From Deltaproteobacteria bacterium (GTDB taxonomy: Bacteria; Desulfobacterota; Desulfobacteria; C00003060; C00003106): a DNA stretch of 22,118 nucleotides. Positions 1 to 7,950 of this stretch are shown here, piece after piece. Each line of letters opens with the position of its first letter. Within the stretch, counting starts at the first letter, position 1. The translations under genes were made by a program, and so were the position numbers. The stretch is from the NCBI GenBank assembly GCA_019314005.1, contig JAFDAE010000041.1:1-22118 (forward strand), written 5' to 3'. The notes under the pieces were generated by a model. The model searched no databases, was not told where the DNA came from, and was given only the letters and a program-made list of their open reading frames with translations.

Positions 1-743
1 TCGCCAGGCTTCAGATTCCCGATAAGGGAATGGATAAACACACCGTCACAAACCTCAACAGCTATCTTGCAAAGGTATTCGTGTGATCTGTGCATGGGGT
101 TTCTGAGCTGCATTGCCGCAACTTCGCTCCACCCTCTCTCTTCAAAAATCTTGCGTGATTCAGCAGGTTTCATGTAGATGCCGGTATACTTGGTGGGATA
201 ATTGCTCTCACTCACGGCCTTGATAGGGCCTGCAAGATTGTAGTGTTTTTGATCCATAACCATCTGGACGCCGGGATGATCATCGCGTGCGATCTTCCAG
301 AATTCCTCGGCTGTCGCAGTTCCTTCGCCCATGAAGACCTTCTCGCACTCAAACTCCTTGTTTGCCTGGGTCATTTCATATTTTTCGGTGACCTTCATGG
401 TTGCAAGGATTTCGTTTTTTGCGTCCCTAAGAGCAATTTCGTCGCCTTCGTTGATTTCGTCGCCATCTGCCTTTGTGACAGACATGGTAACAGGAACGGG
501 CCAGAAGGTCCCGTCAGCTAACGTAAGGTTTGAGCAAACACTCTTCCAGTCGGCCTGTGTCATAAAGCCGGCAAGAGGGCTGAATGCACCAATGGCCATC
601 ATGATAATGTCACCCTTTTCACGTGATGAAATGTCGATCTTTTTCAGACCCTCAGCCTTTTTCTTCTCCGCTTCTAATTCGGCCCCTTCAAGCAGGGCGC
701 AGACCAAGCCTTTGCCGCCATGAGGTGGAATCAATTTTGACAT
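1..743 (-). CDS. sat: Sulfate adenylyltransferase (ATP sulfurylase), 5' part; 3' end beyond the window
   Basis: Activates sulfate with ATP to adenosine 5'-phosphosulfate (APS) and pyrophosphate in the cytoplasm, the first step of dissimilatory sulfate reduction. The reverse strand reads without a stop from the ATG at 743 to the window edge, giving 247 residues of a family that is usually about 415-430 long. The ATP-sulfurylase signatures are visible: Q-L-R-N at residues 212-215, then H-R-S-H at 218-221 (the HxxH nucleotide-binding motif). A strong Shine-Dalgarno (AAAGGAGG) lies about 5 bases before the ATG and fixes the start. The gene is divergent from thi4 and has its own promoter with an overlapping palindromic operator at 799-816. 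I read it as the dissimilatory homo-oligomeric Sat rather than CysDN, because the protein type is that found in sulfate reducers. The apr and ppa genes often nearby would lie outside this window. Confidence 0.95.
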   Translation of the reverse strand, partial: MSKLIPPHGGKGLVCALLEGAELEAEKKKAEGLKKIDISSREKGDIIMMAIGAFSPLAGFMTQADWKSVCSNLTLADGTFWPVPVTMSVTKADGDEINEGDEIALRDAKNEILATMKVTEKYEMTQANKEFECEKVFMGEGTATAEEFWKIARDDHPGVQMVMDQKHYNLAGPIKAVSESNYPTKYTGIYMKPAESRKIFEERGWSEVAAMQLRNPMHRSHEYLCKIAVEVCDGVFIHSLIGNLKPG

Positions 744-798
744 AACTTTCCTCCTTTAAAATGTTATTATTTTTTCCGAAATTCTGTTCGATCTTTCT

Positions 799-816
799 TT
801 GTGCAAAAATGCACAA
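799..816 (-). promoter_or_regulatory. Candidate Rex-type operator of sat
   Basis: TTGTGCAAAAATGCACAA is a perfect 7-bp inverted repeat around an AAAA spacer. The layout TTGTGnA-N4-TnCACAA matches the known Rex operator, TTGTGAA-N4-TTCACAA, with one symmetrical change in each arm. Rex senses the NADH/NAD+ ratio and is reported to repress sat and other sulfate-reduction genes in Desulfovibrio. Here the site lies 55 bases before the sat ATG and directly downstream of the predicted -10 box, where bound repressor would block transcription. Identity as Rex rather than another regulator is inference. Confidence 0.6.
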
Positions 817-821
817 GCCCC

Positions 822-850
822 TTTTTAATATACCCACTCAGCCTTGTCAA
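822..850 (-). promoter_or_regulatory. Predicted sigma-70-type promoter of sat
   Basis: On the reverse strand TTGACA (850-845) is separated by 17 bases from TAAAAA (827-822). The predicted start of transcription, near 815, falls inside the palindromic operator. The -35 is a perfect consensus match; the -10 is weak, so this stays a prediction. Confidence 0.45.
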
Positions 851-904
851 GCTCAAAACCATTCCAAGGCTTTTTATTAAAGAGCTACTATTATAAAGAA
901 AGCC

Positions 905-929
905 ATACTGTTAGTATAACAGCGCTGTT
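905..929. promoter_or_regulatory. Overlapping inverted repeats between sat and thi4 (possible operator)
   Basis: Three palindromes overlap: ATACT-GTT-AGTAT (905-917), CTGTTA-GTA-TAACAG (908-922) and the perfect AACAGCGCTGTT (918-929). The half-site CTGTT/AACAG recurs three times. Such clustering is typical of a regulator-binding site, but no known regulator is recognised. Confidence 0.3.
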
Positions 930-947
930 TTGTCAAGGATAAAATTC

Positions 948-976
948 TTGACTTTAGAACGGTTAGTTGTTAAAAA
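948..976 (+). promoter_or_regulatory. Predicted promoter of thi4
   Basis: TTGACT (948-953), a 17-base spacer, then TAAAAA (971-976), 44 bases before the thi4 ATG. The leader is short, and I see no TPP-riboswitch core in it. Confidence 0.35.
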
Positions 977-1020
977 AACAGACTTTTTACTAAATCATCA
1001 AAGTATAGAGAGGATATCTT

Positions 1021-1675
<655 letters not shown>

Positions 1676-1727
1676 TCTTCCTTAAGGCCGCTCATTGATT
1701 GGGCAGCATAGGAATTTTCAACTTGAT

Positions 1728-1790
1728 GTTGCGAGTTGCGGGTTTCGGGTTAGTTCCACAACGCGCAACCCGGAACACGCAACTCGCAAC
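1728..1790. repeat. Long hairpin of GTTGCGAG-type repeat words
   Basis: GTTGCGAGTTGCG (1728-1740) pairs perfectly with CGCAACTCGCAAC (1778-1790). Inside it GTTTCGGGTT pairs, with one mismatch and one wobble nearby, with AACCCGGAAC, giving a stem of about 23 pairs. There is no T-run after it, so it is not a classical terminator. A related word recurs at 14922-14946. Confidence 0.75.
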
Positions 1791-1822
1791 GATAACTTGA
1801 TTCAACACCCTGCAATGATTTT

Positions 1823-1857
1823 AACAAATGACAAATGCCCAATGACAAGTGACAAAT
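1823..1857 (+). repeat. Degenerate tandem repeat (TGACAAA words)
   Basis: ATGACAAATG, AATGACAAG and TGACAAA follow one another directly before the start codon of the DUF362 gene, filling the place where a ribosome-binding site would be expected. No Shine-Dalgarno is visible. Confidence 0.6.
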
Positions 1858-1861
1858 TTTT

Positions 1862-2986
1862 ATGAAAACTTCCGTTTATTTTGCTGATCTTCGTGCTACT
1901 CCAAGGGAGAATCTCCTGGAAAAGGTCGCGCGGCTGTTGGACGCTGCTGGATTTCAGGATCGGATTAAAAAACGGGACCTGGTGGCCATTAAACTTCATT
2001 TTGGCGAAGCAGGAAATACCGCATTTGTCCGTCCTGTTTATGTCGCCAGGATTGTTGAAAGTGTCAGGAGCAAGGGGGCCTTACCCTTTTTGACGGATGC
2101 GAACACGCTTTATGCCGGGACCCGAAGCGACGCGCCAACCCACCTTACTACAGCTATTCGAAACGGGTTTGCCTATTCTGTGGTAAATGCACCCCTTGTT
2201 ATTGCTGACGGCCTCAGGGGTAAGAACGATGTTGTTGTTCAGATAAATCAAAAACACTTTAAAAAGGTGTACATAGCATCTGATATCGCGCATGCTGACA
2301 GCCTGATCAGTGTTGCCCATTTTAAAGGTCATGAACTTTCCGGATTCGGAGGGACCCTTAAGAATCTCGGGATGGGGTGCGCTTCGCGTCGGGGCAAGTT
2401 GGCGCAGCATTCTACAGTATCTCCCAAGGTTACGAGGAAAAAGTGTGAGGGGTGCGGTACCTGCGTGGAACATTGTTCCCAGGAGGCGATATCGATAACC
2501 GATAAGAAGGCCCGTATTGATTCTGAGAAATGTATTGGTTGTGGGGAGTGCATTATTGTCTGCCCTAACCAGGCGATTCAGATTCGATGGAATCAAGAGA
2601 TTCCAATATTTCAGGAGGGCATGGTCGAGTATGCCAAGGGGGTATTGAAGAAGAAAAAGGGTAGATCGCTTTTTGTTAATTTTGTGGTGCAGGTTTCTCC
2701 CGCCTGCGACTGTTATGGGTATAATGATGCTCCTATTGTTCGTGATATTGGTATATTAGCCTCAAGCGATCCAGTTGCTATCGATCAGGCTTCTTTTGAC
2801 CTCGTAAACCAGGAAGATGGAGTAAAAGGCTGCGCCTTGCCTGCAAGCTGCAAACCAGGGGAGGACAAGTTTCGGGCTCTTTACCCGAAGGTAGACGGAA
2901 CTATTCAGCTTAATTATGCAGAGAAGATTGGACTGGGAAGTCGAGAATATGAGCTTAACATTTTGCGCTCTCTCCAGTGGAAGTAA
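1862..2986 (+). CDS. DUF362 domain protein with two [4Fe-4S] ferredoxin clusters
   Basis: 374 residues. The N-terminal two fifths are a DUF362 fold (K-L-H-F-G-E near 44-49, a pattern typical of the family). A 2x[4Fe-4S] ferredoxin module follows: C195, C198, C201, C205 and C224, C227, C230, C234, both CxxCxxCxxxC with the fourth Cys followed by S/P-x-x-A. The remaining DUF362 part ends near 370. There is no signal peptide, so the protein should be cytoplasmic. Such fusions are common in anaerobes; their electron donor and exact reaction are not known, and I assign none. The start lies in a repeat without a Shine-Dalgarno but matches the usual N-terminus (V-Y-F-A-D-L-R-A). Its 3' end overlaps the next gene by 38 bases, so the two are probably translationally coupled. 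Confidence 0.88.
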   Translation: MKTSVYFADLRATPRENLLEKVARLLDAAGFQDRIKKRDLVAIKLHFGEAGNTAFVRPVYVARIVESVRSKGALPFLTDANTLYAGTRSDAPTHLTTAIRNGFAYSVVNAPLVIADGLRGKNDVVVQINQKHFKKVYIASDIAHADSLISVAHFKGHELSGFGGTLKNLGMGCASRRGKLAQHSTVSPKVTRKKCEGCGTCVEHCSQEAISITDKKARIDSEKCIGCGECIIVCPNQAIQIRWNQEIPIFQEGMVEYAKGVLKKKKGRSLFVNFVVQVSPACDCYGYNDAPIVRDIGILASSDPVAIDQASFDLVNQEDGVKGCALPASCKPGEDKFRALYPKVDGTIQLNYAEKIGLGSREYELNILRSLQWK

Positions 2987-3908
2987 GGGGAACACAACCT
3001 ATATCTCCGACGGCAACACATCAATTTTGTTAGACGCAGGCCTCTCAGGTATTGAGATAGAACGACGCATGCAATCAAGGGGCCTTCGAATTGAAGAAAT
3101 TGACGCAATAGTCGTTTCTCATGAGCACACCGATCATATCCACGGAGTGGGAGTGCTGTCGCGTCGATATCGACTTCCGGTACACATAACAAGGCCTACT
3201 CTTGCGGCAGGGCAAAAACAACTTGGAAAAATCAAAGAGACTAAGCACTTCGAATGCGGCCGCTCTTTTTATGTGGGAACGCTTCAGATACATCCCTTTT
3301 CAGTCTCTCACGACGCGGCAGACCCTGTGGGTTTTACAATAAAAAACAAAGATAAGAAAATAGGAATTGCCACTGACCTTGGTATTGCGACGGGGTTAGT
3401 GGAAGAACACCTAAGTTTATGCTCACTGTTGGTGCTTGAGGCAAATCATGATTTGCAGATGCTGGAGATCGGGCCATACCCGTGGGAAGTAAAACAAAGG
3501 GTCAGAAGCCGGCTGGGCCATCTTTCCAATGAACAGTCAAGAGATTTGCTCTGCAACGTGCTCCATGAATCTCTCCAGCATGTTGTCCTGGCCCATATCA
3601 GTGAGACCAATAACGATCCGAAAAAGGCTTATGATGCGGTCTGTGCAGCGCTCTCAGATGCTTCAGCCGACAACCTACAATTGACCGTAGCCTGCCAGGA
3701 AAGGGCGGGGGAGGTTATTTTTTTGGGTTCAGGGTTCAAGGTTAAACTGATGCAAGAGAGGCCATACGAATGCGGAATTCATCCGGTTCTTGCGAAACGC
3801 CAAGCAGTCTTGCAAAGGAATTTAGAGGAAACTCTATGCTGTCGTGTAAATGTGAAGCGAGCAAGGCGAGCAACCCTGAGCCGTGAACCCTTGAACCGTG
3901 AACCCTGA
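2949..3908 (+). CDS. Metallo-beta-lactamase-fold hydrolase, YycJ/WalJ-like, with an unusual C-terminal extension
   Basis: 319 residues from the ATG at 2949. This start has GGGAAG upstream and gives the family N-terminus F-C-A-L-S-S-G-S-K-G-N-T. The metal-binding motif S-H-E-H-T-D-H lies near residues 57-63 and later ligands S-V-S-H and T-D-L-G follow. Relatives are cytoplasmic hydrolases of about 260 residues; a nuclease-like role has been proposed for YycJ/WalJ, but the substrate here is unknown. Homology appears to stop at G-E-V-I-F-L (about residue 258). The last ~60 residues are encoded by a repeat-bearing stretch and end in the repetitive S-R-E-P-L-N-R-E-P. This tail is probably a recent addition from loss of the original stop. 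The gene overlaps the DUF362 gene and precedes the helicase-nuclease. Confidence 0.85.
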   Translation: MSLTFCALSSGSKGNTTYISDGNTSILLDAGLSGIEIERRMQSRGLRIEEIDAIVVSHEHTDHIHGVGVLSRRYRLPVHITRPTLAAGQKQLGKIKETKHFECGRSFYVGTLQIHPFSVSHDAADPVGFTIKNKDKKIGIATDLGIATGLVEEHLSLCSLLVLEANHDLQMLEIGPYPWEVKQRVRSRLGHLSNEQSRDLLCNVLHESLQHVVLAHISETNNDPKKAYDAVCAALSDASADNLQLTVACQERAGEVIFLGSGFKVKLMQERPYECGIHPVLAKRQAVLQRNLEETLCCRVNVKRARRATLSREPLNREP

Positions 3909-3942
3909 ACCCTGACCCCCTGAACCTTGAACCTACTAACCT
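3726..3942. repeat. GAACCCT-type repeat pair around and inside the 3' end of the MBL gene
   Basis: The left arm GGTTCAGGGTTCAAGGTT (3726-3743) is in coding sequence. The right block (about 3878-3942) is a run of (C)CTGAACC / TTGAACC / CCGTGAACC words; AACCTTGAACC (3923-3933) is complementary to the left arm. About 135 bases of non-repeat sequence lie between. The MBL stop codon is itself part of a repeat word. Confidence 0.7.
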
Positions 3943-3961
3943 CAATAGTCCCATTTCTCCT

Positions 3962-6900
3962 ATGACCCAACTTCCAAAAGACAATAACATCCGCGAGCAA
4001 GTCCTTGATGTTGCAAAGAGCTATCATGTAGAGGCTCCTGCCGGCTCCGGAAAGACCACCCTCCTTATCAGAAGATATATTCGACTTCTCGGTATTGTTA
4101 ACCATCCTCATGAAATTCTCGCTCTTACCTTTACCAACAAGGCGGCCGGCGAGATGAAGGAGCGTATAGGGTCTATTTTTAATAAGGCCGGAAAGGGAAA
4201 GGGTTCCCCTGGGAATCCCCTGGAAGATGCCCTTGTAGAAGACGCCTGTCGGGCTTTGAAACGTCATGAGAAATGGAAAGACCTTCTCCTCTCCCCGGAT
4301 GGTCTCCAGGTTATGACATTTCATGGTTTCTGTTACAGTTTGATTTCAAAGGCGCCGTTTGAAGCGGGTGTTTCACCCGGGACTGATATTATGAACGAGG
4401 ACGAACAGGAACTCCTGTTAGGCGAATCGATCCGCAGGTCTATTCGAGACATTTGGAAGCTCCCAAGGAATGCGGCAGTCCGTGTCTCTCTTGAAAACAG
4501 GCTCCTTCGTCTGAACAATCGGATGCCGGCACTGATACAGGAATTAAAGAGATTAATCAAGGAACGTGATCTATTCAAGGATCTTGTATCGGTGGTGCGT
4601 TCCCACCGTGATCTTTCGGGATTGACATCAGCTCTTTCAAAGCGCTTGGAATCCCTGACGGAGTCGTTTTTAAAGGAGGCTGCGGAACAGTTTAAAGCTG
4701 TTCCTTTGGCCGGGGAATGGGAGGGCTTTAAGGCAGATCTGAGAGCACATGGTGCGTCTAATTTTGATAGGCTTCCGGAGCATTTCCCGGCACCGACTAT
4801 GTCAAATCTGGGCAACTGGAAGGCATTGGCGGATGTCCTTACCACAAAGCAAGGGAAGATGAGGCAAAAGATGGGGCCGTCTACCGGCTTTTATACCGGA
4901 TTTTCCGGAAACTACTGGGGGAAAAAGGTGAGGGAGATCCCAGATGAGGCGGCAAGCGCCCTCCACAGTTTCAAAGATCTGCCTGAACCTGGAATGGCTC
5001 CTACGGATATTACAGCGCTTGCCGATCTTGTTATCCTGTTCGCGCATATTGCGGGTAAATATAAAGAGGTCTGTCGTAAGAATAAAATAGTCGATTTTGT
5101 AGAACTCGAAGAAGGGGCGCTCAGAGCTCTAAATGAAGACCCCCCGACAGATGTGCAATTATTTTTAGATCATCGGATCAATCATATTCTGGTGGATGAA
5201 TTTCAGGACACGAGCCGCAACCAGTGGCTGCTTCTGCGCCGTCTTTGTGCCGGATGGGAGCATGAGGATGGCCGGACCATTTTTTTTGTGGGTGACCCGA
5301 AACAGTCTATTTATGCGTTTCGTAAGGCGGAGGTCTCCTTGTTTGAGGAGGCAAAAAAAGGGATGCCTCTTCCCGGGCGAGGGCGGCTTTTGATGCATCC
5401 ATCTATCTTATCGAGCAATTTCCGGTCAGATCCCTTACTTATTGAGTGGGTGAACGAGTTGTTTGGCCAAACCGTTATGGCAAGTCCTGCTGTAGCGTAT
5501 GATGAAGTCCCTTTCCATCCCTCTGTGTATTCCGGCCGACATGATCATATTCCAGTAGAGCAACCTGTTTCTTTGAACCTGTTTCGGGATGACAAAAACG
5601 GTGGGTTGCCGATGGAAACCGAGGCCGCATGGCTCGCCAACACCGTGGCCCGTATGGAAGCAGAGACAGAACTGGATACATCCATCGCGATACTTCTTTT
5701 TACTCGGAATCGTCTTCCCTACTATCTGGATGCCTTAAAGCAGGCAGGGGTCTCCGCACGTGTTAAGGAAGGCATAAAGATTGCTGAATATCAGGAGATT
5801 AAGTCTCTCAGGCAGATTGCAGTAGCTTTGTGCCGTCCCCATGATGATATAGCCTGGGCAGCTCTTCTCAGATCGCCGTGGTTATGGATGGGTGCGGATG
5901 TTCTTCTTGAGGTCGGCCGCAAGTCTCCATCCGACTGGCGGAGCAAGATCGTGGATGCCGCGCAGTCTCATCCGGAAATAAATCGATTGCTCGACGCCGT
6001 AAGATCGGCACGAAGACGGATAGGTCGAGATCCTCTCTGGAAGGTGACCTCTTCGGTTTGGATGGAATTAGACGGCCCTGAAAAAGTTGCGGCTTGGTTT
6101 GGAACAGGGGGTGTGGAAAACTGCCGTCGCTTTTTAGAGATTATGGAGTCAGTGGAACAAGGGATGCCGGAAGAGACACTGGCGAGGCTCGATATTGCGC
6201 TTGAAAGACTCTATGCTCCGGATAGGCCGCAAAGCGCTGAGTGCAGGGTCGATTTGATGACCGTGCATGCAGCCAAAGGCTTGGAGTTTGATATAGTGTT
6301 TTTACCGTTTTTGGATTGGCGCCCCCTCGCGAGTGTGGGGCCGTCTCCTCCTTATTTGCTGGAACGACTGCCGGACAAGGATAGACATCCTCTTATTGCC
6401 ATGGGGCCTGACCGGCGGTCAGCAGAACCCGAGCCGGCCTATCGACTTTTAAAGGAATTACAGGAAAAGAGAGCGGTAGGCGAAGCAAAACGCCTTTTTT
6501 ATGTGGGGGTGACCAGAGCAAAAAGGAGAATCTTTATGAGCGGTATTGTTCAACTCACGGGAGAGCAAATCGTCGCTCAAAAAAGGAGCATTTTGTCCTG
6601 GGTGATGGATCACGAACAACTAACCGGCGCCTCATTAGATAAAGTGACATCACATCAAAATCGTCTGATGCGGATAAGGTGCAACCCTTTAATTGAAAAG
6701 GAACAAAAAAGCGCCCCCATTCCCCTTCCTCCCCTCCCTGAACCAATCTCTTTTCACCCGGAGCCGATCCCATATCTTGTTGAATCCCCATCAAGTTTGG
6801 CTGATGAAGATTTCGCAAGATCAGCCGAAGATGAATTTTATTCCGGAGCCGCGGAAATCGCTGCCGCCAGGGGGACTATAACACATAGGATAATAGAGAG

Positions 6901-7360
6901 CTTTTGGCGCGATCGTATACTACCTGATGTAGAACAGGTCGCATCCGCATTGGAGAATGAAGGTGTAGACTCTGAAACCGCCTTATTGATAGGAAAAGAG
7001 ATTTTGCGTGAGATATCTCTTTGCCTGGAAGAACCCTTTTTCAATAACCTGATACATACCGATCATTCTGTTGCTTACAGTGAATGGTCCATTGAGGACT
7101 TTAGTTCACCCGATAAGATTCGTTCCGGTACGCTTGATTTTGTTTTTAGAGATGGGAGTCAATATCTGATTGTTGATTTTAAAACATCTAAACCCGAAGC
7201 AGGAGAGACAATAGAGACATTCTTGAGGCGTCAGTCAGACATTTACAGGCCCCAGCTTACCGCCTATCGGGAAATGTTGTCCAGGGTAAAAGAGTGTGGC
7301 AGTGATGAGATAACCGTTGGATTATATTTTACTCGTCTCCAGAGATGGAGTCAAACCTGA
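3962..7360 (+). CDS. RecB/AddA-type UvrD helicase with C-terminal PD-(D/E)XK nuclease
   Basis: 1132 residues. An ATP-driven DNA helicase-nuclease for processing double-strand breaks. Motifs in order: Walker A A-P-A-G-S-G-K-T (25-32), T-F-T-N-K-A-A-G-E-M, Walker B V-D-E-F-Q-D-T near 410, G-D-P-K-Q-S-I-Y-A-F-R near 445, T-V-H-A-A-K-G-L-E-F near 766 and the superfamily-1 motif VI V-G-V-T-R-A-K-R near 848. The nuclease part has R-G-T-I-T-H near 970, L-D-F-V near 1056, D-F-K-T near 1071 and Q-L-T-A-Y near 1097, the AddA/RecB nuclease pattern. The AddB or RecC-like partner usually next door is not in the window. The start has no clear Shine-Dalgarno and follows a repeat block; the stop TGA is inside another repeat. 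AddA is the closest named relative, but RecB-like single proteins cannot be excluded. Confidence 0.88.
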   Translation: MTQLPKDNNIREQVLDVAKSYHVEAPAGSGKTTLLIRRYIRLLGIVNHPHEILALTFTNKAAGEMKERIGSIFNKAGKGKGSPGNPLEDALVEDACRALKRHEKWKDLLLSPDGLQVMTFHGFCYSLISKAPFEAGVSPGTDIMNEDEQELLLGESIRRSIRDIWKLPRNAAVRVSLENRLLRLNNRMPALIQELKRLIKERDLFKDLVSVVRSHRDLSGLTSALSKRLESLTESFLKEAAEQFKAVPLAGEWEGFKADLRAHGASNFDRLPEHFPAPTMSNLGNWKALADVLTTKQGKMRQKMGPSTGFYTGFSGNYWGKKVREIPDEAASALHSFKDLPEPGMAPTDITALADLVILFAHIAGKYKEVCRKNKIVDFVELEEGALRALNEDPPTDVQLFLDHRINHILVDEFQDTSRNQWLLLRRLCAGWEHEDGRTIFFVGDPKQSIYAFRKAEVSLFEEAKKGMPLPGRGRLLMHPSILSSNFRSDPLLIEWVNELFGQTVMASPAVAYDEVPFHPSVYSGRHDHIPVEQPVSLNLFRDDKNGGLPMETEAAWLANTVARMEAETELDTSIAILLFTRNRLPYYLDALKQAGVSARVKEGIKIAEYQEIKSLRQIAVALCRPHDDIAWAALLRSPWLWMGADVLLEVGRKSPSDWRSKIVDAAQSHPEINRLLDAVRSARRRIGRDPLWKVTSSVWMELDGPEKVAAWFGTGGVENCRRFLEIMESVEQGMPEETLARLDIALERLYAPDRPQSAECRVDLMTVHAAKGLEFDIVFLPFLDWRPLASVGPSPPYLLERLPDKDRHPLIAMGPDRRSAEPEPAYRLLKELQEKRAVGEAKRLFYVGVTRAKRRIFMSGIVQLTGEQIVAQKRSILSWVMDHEQLTGASLDKVTSHQNRLMRIRCNPLIEKEQKSAPIPLPPLPEPISFHPEPIPYLVESPSSLADEDFARSAEDEFYSGAAEIAAARGTITHRIIESFWRDRILPDVEQVASALENEGVDSETALLIGKEILREISLCLEEPFFNNLIHTDHSVAYSEWSIEDFSSPDKIRSGTLDFVFRDGSQYLIVDFKTSKPEAGETIETFLRRQSDIYRPQLTAYREMLSRVKECGSDEITVGLYFTRLQRWSQT

Positions 7361-7390
7361 CCCCTGACCCCTGACACCTGAACCCCGACC
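7355..7390 (+). repeat. CCCTGA-type tandem words between convergent genes
   Basis: ACCTGACC-CCTGACC-CCTGACACCTGAACC fills the whole 29-base gap between the helicase-nuclease and the convergent minus-strand gene and supplies the helicase stop codon. It is the same word family as at 3878-3933. Confidence 0.65.
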
Positions 7391-7767
7391 TAACCCGTTG
7401 CGACAGTATAAATTCCTCTGCTTTTTCTCATTATTTTATTTTGCTTGGTAAGCCTGAAAATAGCGTTCCGCACGGCTTTGTCATCAAAACCACTTTTATC
7501 CTTGATTGTGGGAATATCGACGCCGTTACGATGCCTTTTTATTATCCCAAGGACTGTGTCTATAGTAGTTATCGTTGAGCCGGTAGAGGTTTTTTTCTGT
7601 ATCTTAGCACGCGTATCACCCGGTCCTTTTAGGGAAATTATGGTTTTTTCCAGCTTATCTATCTTTGCCATGAGCCTGTCGATGTCACGCTTTGTCGGTA
7701 TCTTATAGGATCGGATGAAAAACCTAACCATTGCATCAAAGCTGTAGCTCTTTGCTTGTTTTTTCAT
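7390..7767 (-). CDS. Small protein with helical N-terminus and probable winged-helix C-terminus
   Basis: 125 residues, family not recognised with certainty. The N-terminal third (F-D-A-M-V-R-F-F-I-R-S-Y then I-P-T-K-R-D-I-D-R-L-M-A-K-I-D-K-L-E-K) is amphipathic and probably a short coiled coil, recalling phasin-like or PHA-granule-associated helices. A basic, Thr/Ser-rich linker follows (about 50-65). The C-terminal 55 residues (V-L-G-I-I-K-R-H ... D-K-A-V-R-N-A-I-F-R-L-T-K-Q-N-K-I ... G-I-Y-T-V) have the helix-turn-helix plus wing pattern of replacement-type winged-helix domains. It is therefore possibly a DNA-binding, dimeric regulator. GGAGGAGG just before the ATG makes the start clear. 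Two inverted repeats upstream suggest control, perhaps by itself. It is convergent with the helicase-nuclease gene and divergent from clpB. Confidence 0.7.
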   Translation of the reverse strand: MKKQAKSYSFDAMVRFFIRSYKIPTKRDIDRLMAKIDKLEKTIISLKGPGDTRAKIQKKTSTGSTITTIDTVLGIIKRHRNGVDIPTIKDKSGFDDKAVRNAIFRLTKQNKIMRKSRGIYTVATG

Positions 7768-7787
7768 AACCTCCTCCGTTTGTTAGG

Positions 7788-7864
7788 AGACATTTCGTAT
7801 GTCTAAAATTGTATAAAAGTTTCTTAATTATGTAAGAATACATTATTATTCAGCAGCAGGTCAA
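7788..7864 (-). promoter_or_regulatory. Predicted promoter and inverted repeats of the minus-strand small gene
   Basis: On the reverse strand TTGACC (7864-7859) is followed after 18 bases by TATTCT (7840-7835). The inverted repeat TTCTTA-N6-TAAGAA (7821-7838) overlaps this -10, and AGACAT-N5-ATGTCT (7788-7804) lies about 20 bases before the start codon. Either could be an operator; no regulator is recognised. Confidence 0.35.
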
Positions 7865-7928
7865 TATATTTTTCCTCATAGTTCTTGATAGTTTCATGAA
7901 AAGTATTTGATTAGCTTGTTGTAGTCAT

Positions 7929-7946
7929 GTTGTGCAAAGCTCTCAA
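7929..7946 (+). repeat. 18-bp copy of the terminal repeat of the palindromic element near gmd
   Basis: GTTGTGCAAAGCTCTCAA is identical to 18486-18503, and its first 16 bases are repeated inverted at 18360-18375. The rest of the 142-bp element is not recognisable next to it, so this is a solo end or an independent site just before the clpB promoter. Confidence 0.7.
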
Positions 7947-7950
7947 GATC

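Noticed and set aside
331..723. 130-codon open frame on the plus strand
   Set aside because: It is antisense to sat, whose frame shows clear family motifs; the plus-strand translation has no recognisable domain.
841..870. GCCTTG ... CAAGGC stem followed by TTTTTATT, like a terminator
   Set aside because: Only 6 pairs with an 18-base loop, no plus-strand gene upstream, and it overlaps the predicted sat promoter.
744..1020. Possible TPP riboswitch before thi4
   Set aside because: No CTGAGA-type core or paired helices were seen, and the predicted leader is only about 40 bases.
3878..3942. CRISPR-like tandem repeat
   Set aside because: The words are 6-10 bases, degenerate and without spacers of constant length; no cas genes are nearby.
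3779..4324. 181-codon open frame on the minus strand
   Set aside because: It is antisense to the MBL tail and the helicase Walker A region, and its repetitive sequence comes from the repeat words.
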